From Parvularculaceae bacterium (GTDB lineage: Bacteria > Pseudomonadota > Alphaproteobacteria > Caulobacterales > Parvularculaceae), in NCBI GenBank assembly GCA_027080545.1, contig JALWRV010000232.1:1-5480 (forward strand): a stretch of DNA of 5,480 nucleotides, written 5' to 3'. Every line of letters begins with the position of its first letter. Position 1 is the stretch's first letter. Positions 5,431 to 5,480 of this stretch are shown here, piece after piece. Under the pieces are notes generated by a model, which ran no database searches, was not told the DNA's origin, and saw only the letters and a list, made by a program, of their open reading frames with translations. The position numbers were made by a program, and so were the translations under genes.

Positions 5431-5480
5431 ATGGCTACCATTATAGATAATCGCGAAAGCAAACGCCCCCGCCACCCGGA
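5431..5480 (+). CDS. lipA: Probable lipoyl synthase, first 16 codons (runs off right edge)
   Basis: The frame from the ATG at 5431 reads MATIIDNRESKRPRHP and continues beyond the window. Alphaproteobacterial LipA proteins typically begin with a short variable segment, a (T)(I/V)(I/V)D stretch and then RHPEKAHRPD; the visible residues fit this up to RHP. LipA is a radical SAM iron-sulfur enzyme that inserts two sulfur atoms into octanoyl groups on lipoyl domains, making the cofactor used with Lpd. In many alphaproteobacteria lipA lies close downstream of lpd, which supports the call. The SD is poor (only GGCTGGGG nearby). No catalytic cysteine motif is within the window, so the identification rests on the N-terminus and context. 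Confidence 0.65.
   Translation, partial: MATIIDNRESKRPRHP

Overview
The window looks like ordinary chromosome of a Gram-negative bacterium, most likely an alphaproteobacterium. This is inferred from three things: a lone dihydrolipoamide dehydrogenase gene (lpd) lying just upstream of what appears to be the first codons of lipA, a YadA-type surface protein with a signal peptide, and an AraC regulator of the arabinose-binding-domain type. No insertion sequence, phage gene, CRISPR array, tRNA or rRNA was recognised.

Left part (1-1892). A surface protein made of YadA-head-like repeats runs off the left edge on the minus strand. It is divergent from an AraC-family regulator on the plus strand. 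About 250 bp separate them, holding several perfect palindromes and inverted repeats. The mRNA leader of the surface protein carries two copies of a 7-nt sequence exactly complementary to its own Shine-Dalgarno (SD) region.

Middle (1911-2644). A 142-residue protein of a family I recognise by pattern but cannot name is encoded on the minus strand. It converges on the AraC gene with only 18 bp between the two stop codons. A strong GC-rich hairpin lies just upstream of its start. About 300 bp without a gene follow, presumably the promoter and leader region of lpd.

Right part (2645-5480, all plus strand). The order is lpd (E3 of the 2-oxoacid dehydrogenase complexes), a 98-residue beta-rich small protein, a strong intrinsic terminator, a 254-residue two-helix membrane protein of unknown function, and the first 16 codons of a probable lipoyl synthase. 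Lipoyl synthase makes the lipoyl cofactor that Lpd re-oxidises, so the block has a lipoate/2-oxoacid dehydrogenase theme with two uncharacterised genes inserted in it.

The most interesting signal is not a gene. Two unrelated genes, the surface protein and the 98-residue protein, have leaders in which the same 7-mer pair (TATCTCC / GGAGATA) could hide the ribosome binding site. In the second case the stem is 9 bp and perfect, and a 12-codon leader ORF starts in the hairpin and ends on the gene's own ATG (ATGA overlap). This suggests translational control, but it rests on reading base complementarity only.
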